From NCBI RefSeq assembly GCF_030413175.1, contig NZ_CP129212.1, forward strand, positions 2,542,001 to 2,606,000: a stretch of DNA of 64,000 nt. The letters run 5' to 3'. Below the pieces are notes generated by a model. That model worked only from the letters and a program-made list of their open reading frames with translations, was not told the origin of the DNA and did not search any database. The position numbers were made by a program, and so were the translations under genes. Source of the DNA: Bradyrhizobium roseum (GTDB lineage Bacteria; Pseudomonadota; Alphaproteobacteria; Rhizobiales; Xanthobacteraceae). Positions 8,451 to 17,208 of the stretch are shown piece by piece (within the stretch, counting starts at the first letter, position 1; each line of letters starts with the position of its first letter).

Positions 8451-9911
8451 TCAGGCCGCATCTGCTGATTTTCGCAGCAGGTCGGCGGCGATTCTGAGAT
8501 CCTGCACGAAGCGCTCGTATTCGTGGGCCTTGGCTTCGGCATCGGGCAAGCGCAACAGGTAGGACGGATGCACCGTCACCAGCGCCCGGGTTCCATCATC
8601 GAGATGGATCAGGCTGCCGCGATTTTTGTTGATTGGCGTGATTTTCCCCAGAACGCTTTGCGCTGCGGTGGCGCCCATCGCCACCACCAGTTCGGGCTTG
8701 ATTGCGGTGAGTTCGCGCACGTACCATGGCCGGCACGCCCTGATTTCCGCCGTGTTCGGCTTCTGGTGCAGGCGGATTTTTCCGCGTGGCACGAACTTGA
8801 AATGCTTCACCGCATTGGTGACGTAGACGGTGCGGCGGTCGATCCCGGCTTCTTGCAGCGCACGATCCAGCATTTGCCCGGCGGGCCCGACGAACGGTTT
8901 TCCGGCGAGGTCTTCCTTGTCGCCCGGCTGCTCGCCCACCAGCATGATCCGTGCAGTGGGCGGGCCTTCGCCGAATACGGTCTGGGTGGCATCCTTGTAG
9001 AGGGGACAGGCGCGGCAATCGGCGGCTTCCTCGCGCAACGTTTCGATGTCGTCGCCGTCGTGCTTGGGAGGCATATCGTTTCCCTCGTCGTTTCCTTTGG
9101 ACAGATCCAGTCGCTTCTGCGCCTTATGCGGCTCGGTCGCCGCATTGGTGATCATTGCGCTTGTGCTACGTGCCGCGCCTTCGATCAGGGGTTTAATCAA
9201 CGAGGCCTCCGGCAGGTTCCTCCAATACTTCTTCGGCATCTCGTTGCGCATCGCCTTAACCTTCAGCCGGGCCGGGTTGAAGATCGAGGCGTAGTAGCTG
9301 CGCCAGGTTTCTTCCAGTCGGTCGGCGGTGGGCGCTTCCGACTTGGCGACACCCGGTGTGATCGAGACCGCATGGCCGTCCCAATGCGCGCAGAGATCCG
9401 GCGTCAGGATCGACCAGGGCATATCGGCGAACCGTCGCGCGAAGAACGGCGCGGCGAGTTCGACGATATGGTGCTCCGGTTCGAACCAGGCGACGTAGTG
9501 CGATTTGTGCTCGCGGCCGATTTCGCGGAAGCGGACGAAGGCGTGCATCTTGTGCTCGTCGCGGCGCACGGCCTTTGCCATTGCGGCAATCTCTGCGACA
9601 TCGGGATCGGTCGCGATATCGAGCAAATCATGGTTGCTGCGCAGCCGCCACAGCAGCCGGTATAGCAGGGCGAACCGTTGCGGATTTCGATGCAGGATCG
9701 CTATCTTCGCTAGTTCAACGAATCTGGACGATACATTGAAGGTGCCATGGGGCGGCTCGAGCGGCAGCGCCGTCGGCGCAAACAGTTCGGGCGCATTGCC
9801 GGCGATGGTCCAGCTTACGTCTGAGGGTTTTACGTCGTTCAGCGCCAGCGCGCGTGCCGCCTTTCGCCAGCCGTGGAAATCTGTTTCGTGGTCGAGGGGG
9901 ATGATGTGCAT
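8451..9911 (-). CDS. udgX: UdgX-type uracil-DNA glycosylase with N-terminal DUF4130 domain
   Basis: 486 residues in two parts. Residues 1 to about 260 form the DUF4130/TIGR03915-type region found with DNA-repair radical SAM proteins. The C-terminal 200 residues are a family 4-like uracil-DNA glycosylase: CRAC and CPLY cysteines for an Fe-S cluster, motif GEQPGDKEDLAG, then FVGPAG, and VHPSYLLR. The segment GKIRLHQKP carries His382, at the place of the His that in mycobacterial UdgX (KRRIH loop) stays covalently bound to the abasic sugar after uracil removal. The protein is therefore likely a suicide-type uracil binder rather than a turnover enzyme. It lies downstream of the radical SAM gene on the same strand, separated by a palindromic repeat. 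Confidence 0.88.
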   Translation of the reverse strand: MHIIPLDHETDFHGWRKAARALALNDVKPSDVSWTIAGNAPELFAPTALPLEPPHGTFNVSSRFVELAKIAILHRNPQRFALLYRLLWRLRSNHDLLDIATDPDVAEIAAMAKAVRRDEHKMHAFVRFREIGREHKSHYVAWFEPEHHIVELAAPFFARRFADMPWSILTPDLCAHWDGHAVSITPGVAKSEAPTADRLEETWRSYYASIFNPARLKVKAMRNEMPKKYWRNLPEASLIKPLIEGAARSTSAMITNAATEPHKAQKRLDLSKGNDEGNDMPPKHDGDDIETLREEAADCRACPLYKDATQTVFGEGPPTARIMLVGEQPGDKEDLAGKPFVGPAGQMLDRALQEAGIDRRTVYVTNAVKHFKFVPRGKIRLHQKPNTAEIRACRPWYVRELTAIKPELVVAMGATAAQSVLGKITPINKNRGSLIHLDDGTRALVTVHPSYLLRLPDAEAKAHEYERFVQDLRIAADLLRKSADAA

Positions 9912-9936
9912 CTAATTACTTTCCGCATACCCCGCT

Positions 9937-10014
9937 GTCATTGCGAGAGCGACGAAGCAATCCATGCCTCCGCGTATACCGCGCGATGGATTGCTTCGCT
10001 GCGCTCGCAATGAC
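9937..10014. repeat. Palindromic repeat, family B copy 1
   Basis: Ends GTCATTGCGAG and CTCGCAATGAC, with inner AAGCAATCCAT/ATGGATTGCTTCG arms; the whole 78-bp unit can fold on itself. It fills the gap between the radical SAM gene and udgX. A second, weaker copy is at 34386-34476, and a decayed half-copy may lie around 23822-23890. Confidence 0.8.
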
Positions 10015-10025
10015 GGCTGTGATAC

Positions 10026-11264
10026 TCAAAACCCAAATCCCAATTGCGTTGCTTTCGGCTTGAATCTTTCCGCCAAACCAGCACCATCGAGCAGATGCAG
10101 CGACGGCCGGTGGTCGCTGAGCACGATGAATGGCAGCGCCTTCTTTTGCGGAATATGCAGCCGCGCCAGATCGGCGACCCGGATCGAGGTCAGGCGGCGC
10201 GTGGCGATGATGCGGTCGACCGCCTTGGTGCCGAACCCCGGCACCCGCAACAGATCTTCGCGACTGGCGGTGGCGACATCGAGCGGAAAGCGGTCGCGGT
10301 GGCGCAGCGCCCAGGCCAGCTTGGGGTCGATGTCGAGCGACAGCATGCCTTTGGTCTCATCCACGATCTCGTCGGCGTCGAAACCGTAAAACCGCATCAG
10401 CCAGTCGGCCTGGTAGAGCCGGTGCTCGCGAATGAGCGGCGGCGAAACCAGCGGCAGCGCGCGGCTGGCATCGGGGATCGGGCTGAAGGCCGAATAATAC
10501 ACGCGCTTGAGCCGGTAGGAGCCGTAGAGATTGGCGCTGGTGTCGAGGATGGTCTTGTCGCTGGCCGCATCCGCGCCGATGATCATCTGTGTGCTCTGGC
10601 CGGCAGGCGCGAACCGCGGCGGCTTTGTCTTCGTCGCGGTCCTGACGTTCTCTTTGGTTTCGTCGAGCTTCAGGCGCAGACGGCCCATGGTGCGGCGGAT
10701 CGCGCGCACGTCCTTTTCCGGCGCGAATTTGGCCAGGCTGTTTTCTTCCGGCATTTCGATGTTGATGGAAAGTCGGTCGGCATATTTACCGGCTTCCGCG
10801 ATCAGCGCGTCGTCGGCCTCAGGGATGGTCTTGAGGTGGATGTAGCCGCGGAAGCGATGCTCCTCGCGCAATTTTCGTGCGACGCTTACCACCTGCTCCA
10901 TGGTGTAATCGGCGCTGCGGATGATGCCGGAGGAGAGAAACAATCCCTCGATGTAGTTGCGGCGATAGAAGTCGATCGTCAGCTGCACCACCTCGTCGAC
11001 CGTGAAGCGCGCGCGCGGTACGTTCGAGGACGTACGGTTGACGCAATATAAGCAATCGTAATTGCAGGCGTTGGTGAGCAGCACTTTCAGCAGCGAGATG
11101 CAGCGGCCATCCGGCGCGTAGGAATGGCAGATGCCCATGCCCGGCGCGGTCGAGCCGAGGCCCTTGCCGTCGCTGGAATCCCGCTTCTCGGTGCCCGAGG
11201 AGGCGCAGGAAGCGTCGTATTTCGCGGCATCCGCCAGGATCTCCAGCTTGCGTTGCACATCCAT
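10026..11264 (-). CDS. Radical SAM DNA modification/repair protein (TIGR03916 type)
   Basis: 412 residues. The radical SAM cluster motif CNYDCLYC is at Cys67, Cys71 and Cys74, in a SPL-like context, and binds a [4Fe-4S] cluster and S-adenosylmethionine. The C-terminus has a helix-hairpin-helix pattern (LLRVPGFGTKAVDRII), pointing to DNA contact. This family is consistently found with DUF4130-UdgX fusions and is annotated as putative DNA modification/repair protein; the reaction is unknown. ATG 11264 is chosen because the family starts with MDVQRKLEILADAAKYDA; the longer in-frame reading to 11492 would cross the SOS box and the imuA start. Transcription probably starts near the SOS box at 11347, so SOS control is plausible. 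Confidence 0.88.
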   Translation of the reverse strand: MDVQRKLEILADAAKYDASCASSGTEKRDSSDGKGLGSTAPGMGICHSYAPDGRCISLLKVLLTNACNYDCLYCVNRTSSNVPRARFTVDEVVQLTIDFYRRNYIEGLFLSSGIIRSADYTMEQVVSVARKLREEHRFRGYIHLKTIPEADDALIAEAGKYADRLSINIEMPEENSLAKFAPEKDVRAIRRTMGRLRLKLDETKENVRTATKTKPPRFAPAGQSTQMIIGADAASDKTILDTSANLYGSYRLKRVYYSAFSPIPDASRALPLVSPPLIREHRLYQADWLMRFYGFDADEIVDETKGMLSLDIDPKLAWALRHRDRFPLDVATASREDLLRVPGFGTKAVDRIIATRRLTSIRVADLARLHIPQKKALPFIVLSDHRPSLHLLDGAGLAERFKPKATQLGFGF

Positions 11265-11346
11265 TATTGAATCCCTTTGATTCCATTCACGAATCGACCA
11301 GCCGTCGATCTCGATTGACTCTGCCGGGCCGGTTAGCTTTATATTA

Positions 11347-11361
11347 GAACATATCATGAAC
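11347..11361. promoter_or_regulatory. LexA-binding SOS box
   Basis: GAAC-ATATCAT-GAAC, the exact alphaproteobacterial LexA operator (GAAC/GTTC direct repeats with a 7-base gap). It lies 68 bases before the imuA ATG and 83 bases before the divergent radical SAM start, so one operator may control both sides. Confidence 0.88.
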
Positions 11362-11428
11362 AAATGAGCCAGCCGCGGGTTCATTCGGGAAGAAGCGGTA
11401 ACGGCAAAATTTTCTGAAGGAGCGGGGC

Positions 11429-12223
11429 ATGAGCACCGCACGCACACGCACGCTTGCGAATTTGCGCGGGCGCATCGAACGGATCGGTACACATGGCGAG
11501 ACGGGCGACCTCAACAAGGTCGCGCTGGGCCATGCGGCCGCGGATTCCGTGCTGCAGGGTGGGCTCGCGGTCGCCGCGGTGCATGAAGTGTTCGCCGAGG
11601 GCCATCAGAGCGCGACGGCCACGGGTTTTATTGCGGGACTGGCGGGAAGGGTGTCGCCGCGCCGGCCGCTGGTCTGGGTGCGGCAGGATTTTTCGGAAAT
11701 CGAATCCGGTGCGCTGTCGATGCAGGGGCTATGCGAACTCGGCCTCGATCCGCGGCTGCTGGTGACCGTGCGCGCGCCCGACACCGACGCCGCGTTGCGC
11801 ACCGCCGCCGACGCGCTGGCCTGCGATGCGCTCGGCGCGGTCGTACTGGAGGTCTGGGGCGTGGCGCGTCAGCTTGATCTCGTCGCCAGCCGAAAACTCA
11901 CGCTGGTCGCGGCCGCCTCCGGCGTCACCGCGCTGCTGTTGCGGATGGCAGCAGAGCCGCGGCCCTCGACCGCGGAAACCAGATGGATCGTGCGCGCGGC
12001 GCATTCGCCGCCGTCGGCGCCATGGACCGCCTGGGGCGCGCCGGTGTTCGACGCGCAACTGGTTCGTCACCGTCATGGCCCGGTCGGCCGCTGGATCATG
12101 GAATGGAATTGCGATGAGTGCCTCTTCAGCGAACCGGCGGCGCATCCTCAGCCTCTGGCTGCCACGCCTGCCCATCGACCGCATCAAGCGCAAGCTTTCG
12201 GCCACCAGCGACGCGCTGGATAA
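11429..12223 (+). CDS. imuA: ImuA, mutasome accessory protein
   Basis: 264 residues, first gene of the SOS-inducible imuA-imuB-dnaE2 cassette, which carries out mutagenic translesion synthesis. ImuA is a RecA-fold relative that links the mutasome to RecA. Features seen are GGLAVAAVHEVFAEG near residues 40-55, the PLVWVRQDFSEIESG strand, and the conserved end region VGRWIMEWNCDE. There is no canonical Walker A lysine. A ribosome-binding site, GAAGGAG, precedes ATG 11429. The 3' end overlaps imuB by 110 bases in another frame, so the two are tightly coupled. SOS box at 11347-11361. Confidence 0.88.
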   Translation: MSTARTRTLANLRGRIERIGTHGETGDLNKVALGHAAADSVLQGGLAVAAVHEVFAEGHQSATATGFIAGLAGRVSPRRPLVWVRQDFSEIESGALSMQGLCELGLDPRLLVTVRAPDTDAALRTAADALACDALGAVVLEVWGVARQLDLVASRKLTLVAAASGVTALLLRMAAEPRPSTAETRWIVRAAHSPPSAPWTAWGAPVFDAQLVRHRHGPVGRWIMEWNCDECLFSEPAAHPQPLAATPAHRPHQAQAFGHQRRAG

Positions 12224-13700
12224 AGCTCCCTCCGTGGTCGTCGCTAAACAGCACAACGCCATTGTGATCCATGCCCTCGACGATCTCGCCGTGCATGCCG
12301 GCCTCTCGATCGGCCTGCCGCTCGCCAATGCCCGCGCCATCTGTCCCGAACTCACGGTGTTCGACGCCGATGAAGCCGCCGACCGCAAGACGCTGGATGA
12401 CATCGCCGACTGGTGCGACCGCTTTACCCCGCTGGTGGCGCTCGATCCGCCGTATGGGCTCTATCTCGACATCACCGGCTGTGCCCATCTGTTCGGCGGC
12501 GAACGCGCGCTGCTGCAGATCGTCTGCGGCGCGCTCAGCCGCCGCGGCTTTGCCGTCAGTGCTGCGATCGCGAGCACCTCAGTCTGCGCCCGCACGCTGA
12601 CACGACAGGCTTCCGGAAAGATCATTGCAGAAGGCGAGGAGGCCGCGGCTGTTGCGCCGCTGCCGGTCTCCGCGCTCGGCGCAGGCGAGGCCATCACCAT
12701 CGGCCTGCGCCGTGCGGGATTGAAGACCATCGGCGATGTTGCCACACGCGCGCCGCACGAAATCACGGCCCGGTTCGGCGCCCATTTCACGGCGCTATTG
12801 GCGCAGGCACTGGGCGAGGGCGATGCGCCGATCAGCCCGCGAAAGCCGCTGCCGGATTACATCGTCGAAAAGCGCTTTCCCGAGCCTGTCGCCACCGACA
12901 CCGTGATCGCGCTGAACCTGTCCGCGCTCGCCGCCATGCTGGTCGCGGCGATGGACAAACAGGGCAAGGGCGCGCGGCGGCTGGACGCCAGCTTCTTCCG
13001 CACCGACGGTGCGGTGCGCACGATCTCGGTCGAGACCGGCCGTCCGGTGACAAAGCCGGAGGTGATCGACCGCCTGTTCCGCGAGCGGCTCGATGCGCTC
13101 AACGATCCGCTCGACCCAGGCTTCGGTTTCGATTTGATCAGGCTTTCTGCCGGCCGCACCGAGATCGTGGTGCAGCAGCAGCGCGACCTCGACGCCAACG
13201 TGCACGACAATGACGAGCTTTCCGCGCTGATCGACCGCATCGCCGCGCGGATCGGCGGCAAGCGCGTCGTCGTGCATCTGCCGCAGGAGACCCACATCCC
13301 CGAACGCGCGGTGATGGCCGTCGCCGCCCAGCATCATCTGGCGATCGCCGTGCAGGCGGCGTGGCCGGAGCGCATCGAGAGCGAGCCGCCGCTGCGGCCG
13401 TTGCGGCTGTTCGATCGGCCGGAACCGATCAACGTGCCGTTTGCCACCGTGCCAGACGGTCCGCCGCATCAGTTCACCTGGCGCCGCGTGACGCATGCGG
13501 TGGTGCGGGTGGAGGGGCCCGAACGCGTCGCGATGGAATGGTGGAAGCAGAACGGCGACGCCCCGACGCGGGACTATTTCCGGATCGAGGACGAGGCTGG
13601 ATTGCGTTTCTGGATCTTTCGCGATGGGCTCTATGAACAGGCGGATGGGCAGGGCGAGCCCGCGCCGGTCCGCTGGTTCGTGCACGGACTGTTCGCATGA
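12114..13700 (+). CDS. imuB: ImuB, catalytically inactive Y-family polymerase relative
   Basis: 528 residues. It matches ImuB (DinB/UmuC superfamily): SLWLPRLPIDRIKRKL at the N-terminus, GLPLANARAICPEL, then GLYLDITGCAHLFGGE. The acidic catalytic positions of active Y-family polymerases are not present at the start (LWLP replaces the usual DxDxFFA). This fits the known role as a non-catalytic hub that tethers DnaE2 to the beta clamp. ATG 12114 is chosen because homology begins there; an open frame extends upstream through imuA. The last codons overlap dnaE2 (ATGA at 13697-13700). Confidence 0.88.
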   Translation: MSASSANRRRILSLWLPRLPIDRIKRKLSATSDALDKAPSVVVAKQHNAIVIHALDDLAVHAGLSIGLPLANARAICPELTVFDADEAADRKTLDDIADWCDRFTPLVALDPPYGLYLDITGCAHLFGGERALLQIVCGALSRRGFAVSAAIASTSVCARTLTRQASGKIIAEGEEAAAVAPLPVSALGAGEAITIGLRRAGLKTIGDVATRAPHEITARFGAHFTALLAQALGEGDAPISPRKPLPDYIVEKRFPEPVATDTVIALNLSALAAMLVAAMDKQGKGARRLDASFFRTDGAVRTISVETGRPVTKPEVIDRLFRERLDALNDPLDPGFGFDLIRLSAGRTEIVVQQQRDLDANVHDNDELSALIDRIAARIGGKRVVVHLPQETHIPERAVMAVAAQHHLAIAVQAAWPERIESEPPLRPLRLFDRPEPINVPFATVPDGPPHQFTWRRVTHAVVRVEGPERVAMEWWKQNGDAPTRDYFRIEDEAGLRFWIFRDGLYEQADGQGEPAPVRWFVHGLFA

Positions 13701-16700
13701 ACGGCCCCGCGAACATTCCCTTCTATGCCGAAATCGGCATCACCAGCAATTTCTCCTTCCTGCGCGGCGGCTCCGATCCGCGCGCCTATGTCCATCAGGC
13801 CAACGAACTCGGCATTCCCGCGATCGGCATCGCCGACCATAACACGCTGGCCGGCGTGGTCCGCGCCTGGAAGGAACTGGACAACCCTGAGGTCACCAAC
13901 AAACCCAAATTTTTGGTCGGCGCACGCATCGTCTTCATCGACGGCACGCCCGATATTCTGGTCTATCCGCGCGACCGCGCAGCCTACGGCCGGCTCTGCC
14001 AGTTGCTGACTCGCGGCAAGCGCGGCGACGGCATCACGCGGATCGAGAAGGGCGATTGCCATCTGCGCTTCGACGATCTGATGGATTTTGCCGAGGGGCA
14101 GCTTGTGGTGGTGGTGCTGCCGCATCGTTTCGATGCGGCGAGCGCACAGAAAATTCTGCTACGCCTGAAGGACAGTGGCGCCGATAACGTCTGGCTTGCC
14201 GCGAGCCTGCTCTATCGCGGCGACGACAAGCGCCGGCTGGCGCGGCTGCATCGTCTGGCGGTTGCCGTCAAAGTGCCGCTGCTGGCGACCAACGAGGTGC
14301 TGTATCACCATCCCGCCCGCCGCCGGTTGCAGGACGTGCTGACCTGCATCCGCGAGAAGACCACCATCGACGCCGTCGGCCGGCGGCTGGAGGCCAATGC
14401 CGAGCGTTACCTGAAGCCGCCGCGAGAAATGGCGCGGCTGTTCCGCGACCTGCCCGAGGCGATCGCGGAAACCATGCGCTTTGCGGGACGCATTTCGTTT
14501 TCGCTCGACCAGCTCAAATACCAATATCCCGACGAGCCGGTGCCGCCGGGCAAGACCGCGCAGGAGCACCTGGAAGACCTGACCTGGGCCGGTGTCAAAA
14601 CCTATTTCGACGACGATATCGACGACAAGCTGCGCGCCACCCTGCGCAAGGAACTCGACCTGATCGCTGAGCTCAATTACGCGCATTATTTCCTGACCGT
14701 GCACGACATCGTGCAGTACGCGCGAAGCCAGAACATTTTGTGCCAGGGCCGCGGTTCGGCGGCGAACTCGGCCGTCTGCTACGTGCTTGGCGTCACCTCG
14801 GTCGATCCGACCAAGGTCGATCTGCTGTTCGAGCGCTTCATCTCCAAGGAACGGCTGGAGCCGCCCGACATCGACGTCGATTTCGAACATTCGCGGCGGG
14901 AAGAGGTGATGCAATATGTGTATCGCCGCTACGGCCGCCACCGTGCCGCGATCATCGCCACCGTCATCCATTATCGTCCGCGCAGCGCGATCCGCGACGT
15001 CGGCAAGGCGCTCGGGCTGACGGAGGACGTCACGGCGGCGCTGGCCGACACCGTGTGGGGAAGCTGGGGCAAGGGCCTCAACGAGATGCAGATCCGGCAG
15101 GCCGGGCTCGATCCCCAGAATGCGATGGTGGAACTCGCGGTCGAGCTTGCCACCGAACTGATCGAATTTCCCCGCCATCTGTCGCAGCATGTCGGCGGCT
15201 ACGTGCTGACGCAGGACCGGCTCGACACCTATGTGCCGATCGGCAACGCCGCGATGGACGACCGCACCTTCATCGAATGGGACAAGGACGACGTCGACGC
15301 GCTTCATATGATGAAGGTCGACGTGCTGGCGCTGGGCATGCTGACCTGCATCCGCAAATGTTTTGACCTGATTGCCGACCACAAGGGCGAGCGCTGGGAA
15401 CTCGCCAGCGTCGAGCAGGACGACAAGAATGTGTACGACATGCTGTGCCGCGGCGAATCGCTCGGCGTGTTCCAGGTCGAGAGCCGCGCCCAGATGAACA
15501 TGCTGCCGCGCCTGAAGCCGCGCACCTTCTACGACCTCGTCATTGAAGTGGCGATCGTGCGTCCCGGTCCGATCCAGGGCGATATGGTGCACCCGTATCT
15601 GCGTCGGCGAAACAAGATCGAGCAGGTGAGCTATCCGTCGCCGGCGCCCGAGCACGGCGAACCGGATGAGCTTTACAAGGTGCTGCACAAGACGCTTGGC
15701 GTGCCGCTGTTCCAGGAACAGGCGATGCGGATCGCAATCGAAGCCGCAAAGTTCACCTCCGAGGAGGCCAACGGCCTGCGCCGCGCGATGGCGACGTTTC
15801 GCAATGTCGGCACCATCGGCAAGTTCGAAGAGAAGATGATCGGCAACATGATCGCGCGCGGCTACGATCCGGAATTTGCCAAGAATTGCTTTGACCAGAT
15901 CAAGGGGTTTGGCAGTTACGGTTTTCCGGAAAGCCACGCCGCGAGTTTTGCCCAGTTGGTCTATATCTCCTCATGGCTGAAGCATTATCATCCCGATGCC
16001 TTCTGCTGCGGCCTGCTGAATTCGCAGCCGATGGGCTTTTATGCCCCGGCGCAGATCGTCGGCGACGCCCGCGCCAACGGCGTCGAGGTGCGCGAGGTCG
16101 ATGTATCCTTCAGTTTTGCGCAGAACACGCTGGAGGAGGGGGCGGTGAAATATTGCGCGGTGCGTTTGGGTTTCCGCCAGATCGACGGATTCAGTTGGGT
16201 CGATGAGGATGAGGAAAGGTTGAAAAGAAGCCAGCTGTCATTCCGGGGCGCGCCTCTTGGCGCGAACCCGGAATCCATGTGGCCGCATCCGCGTGGAGAA
16301 ATGGATTCCGGGTTCTCGCTGCGCGAGCCCCGGAATGACGATGGAGCGAAAGACTGGGCCGACCGCATCATCGCCGCCCGCAAACGCCGGCCCTTCACCT
16401 CGCTCGAGGAATTCGCCCGCGACACCGCGCTGCCGAAGCGCGCGCTGATCCTCTTGGCCGACGCCGACGCCTTTCGCTCCGTCGGGCTCGATCGACGCGC
16501 CGCGTTATGGGCGGTGCGGCGGCTGCCCGACGATGTACCGCTGCCGCTGTTTCAGGCCGCGATCGCCCGCGAGCTGCCCGACGAGAACGCAAAGCCGCTG
16601 CCGGAGATGCCGCTGCCCGAGCAGGTGGTCGCCGACTATCAGACGGTCCGCCTGTCGCTGAAGGGGCACCCGATGGAGTTTTTGCGCGAGAGATTCACCA

Positions 16701-17164
16701 GCGAACGCATCGTCGCTTGCCGCCACGTCAATCCGCGGCATGACAAGCGCCGCGTCCGCTGCGCCGGCGTGGTGCTGGTGCGTCAGCGCCCGGGCAGCGC
16801 CAAGGGCGTCGTCTTCATGACGCTGGAGGACGAAACCGGCATCGCCAATATCGTGGTGTGGCCCAAGGTGATGGAGCAGTACCGCAAGGAGGTGATGGGC
16901 GCCCGCCTGATCCTGGTCGAGGGCTATATCCAGAGCAGTCCGGAAGGGGTGACGCATCTGGTGGCGCAGCGGATGGTCGACCGCTCCCACGATCTGGTCG
17001 GCCTCGCCAACGATACGCCAGGCCGCAAACATGCCGTGCCGGCCGGCGCCGCGCTGATCGAGCCGCTCAACGACGACCGCCGCGCACACCCCGATGCGCC
17101 GGCCCAGAAAATCCGCCACCCGCGCAACGTCCGCATCCTGCCGCCGTCGCGGGATTTTCACTGA
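13697..17164 (+). CDS. dnaE2: Error-prone DNA polymerase DnaE2 (ImuC)
   Basis: 1155 residues, C-family polymerase of the SOS mutasome. An N-terminal PHP domain begins YAEIGITSNFSFLRG. The polymerase core has CQGRGSAANSAVCY and the catalytic PDIDVDF (about residues 391-397). A C-terminal OB-fold region (RCAGVVLVRQRPGS, MTLEDETGIANIVVW) follows. Residues about 847-881 are encoded by an in-frame palindromic repeat (16237-16339) and do not look like polymerase sequence; they lie between GFSWVDEDEERL and DWADRI, at the start of the region after the core. Reading frame and flanking motifs are intact, so the enzyme is probably still made, with a 34-35 residue insert. The start overlaps the imuB stop. 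Confidence 0.95.
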   Translation: MNGPANIPFYAEIGITSNFSFLRGGSDPRAYVHQANELGIPAIGIADHNTLAGVVRAWKELDNPEVTNKPKFLVGARIVFIDGTPDILVYPRDRAAYGRLCQLLTRGKRGDGITRIEKGDCHLRFDDLMDFAEGQLVVVVLPHRFDAASAQKILLRLKDSGADNVWLAASLLYRGDDKRRLARLHRLAVAVKVPLLATNEVLYHHPARRRLQDVLTCIREKTTIDAVGRRLEANAERYLKPPREMARLFRDLPEAIAETMRFAGRISFSLDQLKYQYPDEPVPPGKTAQEHLEDLTWAGVKTYFDDDIDDKLRATLRKELDLIAELNYAHYFLTVHDIVQYARSQNILCQGRGSAANSAVCYVLGVTSVDPTKVDLLFERFISKERLEPPDIDVDFEHSRREEVMQYVYRRYGRHRAAIIATVIHYRPRSAIRDVGKALGLTEDVTAALADTVWGSWGKGLNEMQIRQAGLDPQNAMVELAVELATELIEFPRHLSQHVGGYVLTQDRLDTYVPIGNAAMDDRTFIEWDKDDVDALHMMKVDVLALGMLTCIRKCFDLIADHKGERWELASVEQDDKNVYDMLCRGESLGVFQVESRAQMNMLPRLKPRTFYDLVIEVAIVRPGPIQGDMVHPYLRRRNKIEQVSYPSPAPEHGEPDELYKVLHKTLGVPLFQEQAMRIAIEAAKFTSEEANGLRRAMATFRNVGTIGKFEEKMIGNMIARGYDPEFAKNCFDQIKGFGSYGFPESHAASFAQLVYISSWLKHYHPDAFCCGLLNSQPMGFYAPAQIVGDARANGVEVREVDVSFSFAQNTLEEGAVKYCAVRLGFRQIDGFSWVDEDEERLKRSQLSFRGAPLGANPESMWPHPRGEMDSGFSLREPRNDDGAKDWADRIIAARKRRPFTSLEEFARDTALPKRALILLADADAFRSVGLDRRAALWAVRRLPDDVPLPLFQAAIARELPDENAKPLPEMPLPEQVVADYQTVRLSLKGHPMEFLRERFTSERIVACRHVNPRHDKRRVRCAGVVLVRQRPGSAKGVVFMTLEDETGIANIVVWPKVMEQYRKEVMGARLILVEGYIQSSPEGVTHLVAQRMVDRSHDLVGLANDTPGRKHAVPAGAALIEPLNDDRRAHPDAPAQKIRHPRNVRILPPSRDFH
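16237..16339. repeat. Palindromic repeat family A copy 1, inside dnaE2
   Basis: Outer arms GTCATTCCGGGGC / GCCCCGGAATGAC and inner arms GAACCCGGAATCCAT / ATGGATTCCGGGTTC, total 103 bp. The element lies wholly inside dnaE2 and is translated without a stop. Related elements outside genes are at 22779-22902 and 37435-37540. Confidence 0.92.
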
Positions 17165-17208
17165 CAGGGCTACCTATCGATCAACCGAGCGTCAGAGACG
17201 CAATGTCT

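Noticed and set aside
14159..15937. 592-codon open frame antisense to dnaE2
   Set aside because: A shadow of the polymerase gene; no family, unusual His/Gln/Asp content.
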